NCBI GenBank assembly: GCA_029779695.1
Contig: JAKPAB010000117.1
Coordinates: forward strand, 1-34,800
Length of the DNA: 34,800 nucleotides
Source of the DNA: Bacillota bacterium
Lineage (GTDB): Bacteria; Bacillota; Clostridia; Lachnospirales; Lachnospiraceae
Direction of reading: 5' to 3'
Positions 34,480 through 34,800 of the stretch are shown piece by piece. How positions within the stretch are numbered: the first letter of the stretch is position 1; every line of letters starts with the position of its first letter. A model generated the notes under the pieces. That model was not told where the DNA came from and did no database searches. It saw nothing but the letters and a program-made list of their open reading frames with translations. The translations under genes were made by a program, and so were the position numbers.

Positions 34480-34533
34480 AGTGGTATCTGAGTGCAACTG
34501 GTTAGGCAAATATGTAAAAAAAATATATATGTA

Positions 34534-34548
34534 ACCACAACATGTGGT
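34534..34548. promoter_or_regulatory. Dyad ACCACA-N3-TGTGGT before the hydrolase gene
   Basis: A perfect 6-bp inverted repeat with a 3-base gap, overlapping a -10-like TAAAAT (34548-34553). A matching -35 is not evident. Could be an operator; nothing ties it to a regulator. Confidence 0.3.
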
Positions 34549-34589
34549 AAAATAATACATAACTATATACATGAAAAGGGGGCCTAGGT

Positions 34590-34800
34590 ATGAAACTTGA
34601 ATTTATTGGTGCTTGTCATGAAGTAACAGGTAGTTGTCACTATGTAGAGTGTGCTGGACACAAGATAATTATTGATTGTGGAATGGAACAGGGAGCTGAT
34701 CTGTATGTTAATCAGACGCTTCCGGTCAATGCTGCAGAGATAGAAGCTGTTCTGATAACTCATGCACATATAGACCATTCAGGACTATTGCCTATGCTTT
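34590..34800 (+). CDS. Metallo-beta-lactamase-fold hydrolase (beta-CASP-like), 3' end cut off by window
   Basis: The first 70 residues are visible. They begin MKLEFIGACHEVTGSCHYVE, typical of the beta-CASP/CPSF-like RNA-processing branch (the GAxxEVTGS start), and reach the zinc motif THAHIDHSGLLP (HxHxDH). Such proteins act as ribonucleases or related hydrolases; the beta-CASP domain would lie beyond the window. AAAGGGGG is seven bases before the ATG. It has its own transcription unit after the ftsZ terminator. Confidence 0.88.
   Translation, partial: MKLEFIGACHEVTGSCHYVECAGHKIIIDCGMEQGADLYVNQTLPVNAAEIEAVLITHAHIDHSGLLPML

Noticed and set aside
1-34800. Mobile elements, defence systems or phage genes
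   Set aside because: No transposase, integrase, nuclease or phage structural pattern was found; gene content and codon use look uniform across the window.

Overview
The window reads as the core chromosome of a low-GC, monoderm Firmicute. The most likely family is Lachnospiraceae, perhaps Butyrivibrio or Pseudobutyrivibrio; the family and genus are inference from gene content and codon bias, not a database match. Supporting signs are AGGAGG-type ribosome sites, a T-box riboswitch, a DivIB/FtsQ-type division cluster led by mraZ, a lipoprotein-type binding protein, and LytTR/LiaF-type envelope regulation. I see no phage, transposon, CRISPR array, rRNA or tRNA.

Bases 1-3448 hold the 3' part of an EAL c-di-GMP phosphodiesterase gene, a PrsW-type membrane protease and a type I asparaginase on the plus strand, meeting a convergent PilZ-domain gene (a likely c-di-GMP receptor). 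Bases 3769-5067 encode a membrane-anchored peptidoglycan amidase. A long hairpin at 5138-5216 separates it from a minus-strand pair, a LytTR regulator and a LiaF-like membrane protein (6438-5244). Bases 6639-7852 carry an SPFH membrane protein and a tiny Arc-like DNA-binding protein. A clear sigma-A promoter and a T-box leader, best read as tryptophan-specific (UGG), then precede a three-gene ABC importer (8324-11198) of the TrpXYZ type.

Bases 11205-13178 (minus strand) hold a TRIC/UPF0126 membrane protein and DNA polymerase IV. Bases 13280-18232 hold a response regulator, a sensor kinase, a terminator, and an ABC ATPase with a large FtsX-type permease, a probable peptide or antibiotic sensing and export module. 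Bases 18477-24081 run pheS, pheT, queA and lgt, ending at a strong terminator.

From 24383 to 34479 lies the division and cell wall (dcw) cluster: a promoter with four 10-bp-spaced MraZ boxes and two opposed DnaA-box-like sites, then mraZ, rsmH, ftsL, ftsI-type PBP, mraY, murD, ftsW, ftsQ/divIB and ftsZ. murE, murF, murG, murB and murC are not in it. Extra promoters are proposed before mraY and ftsZ. The window ends inside a metallo-beta-lactamase-fold (beta-CASP-like) hydrolase gene.

Most genes are ordinary. The items most worth a second look are non-coding: the MraZ/DnaA control region, the gene-tail duplications just past the stop codons of pheS, lgt and mraY, the LytTR-like paired sites, the repeat-bearing FtsZ linker, and the T-box whose acceptor-pairing base does not match the expected tRNA-Trp discriminator by Watson-Crick rules.
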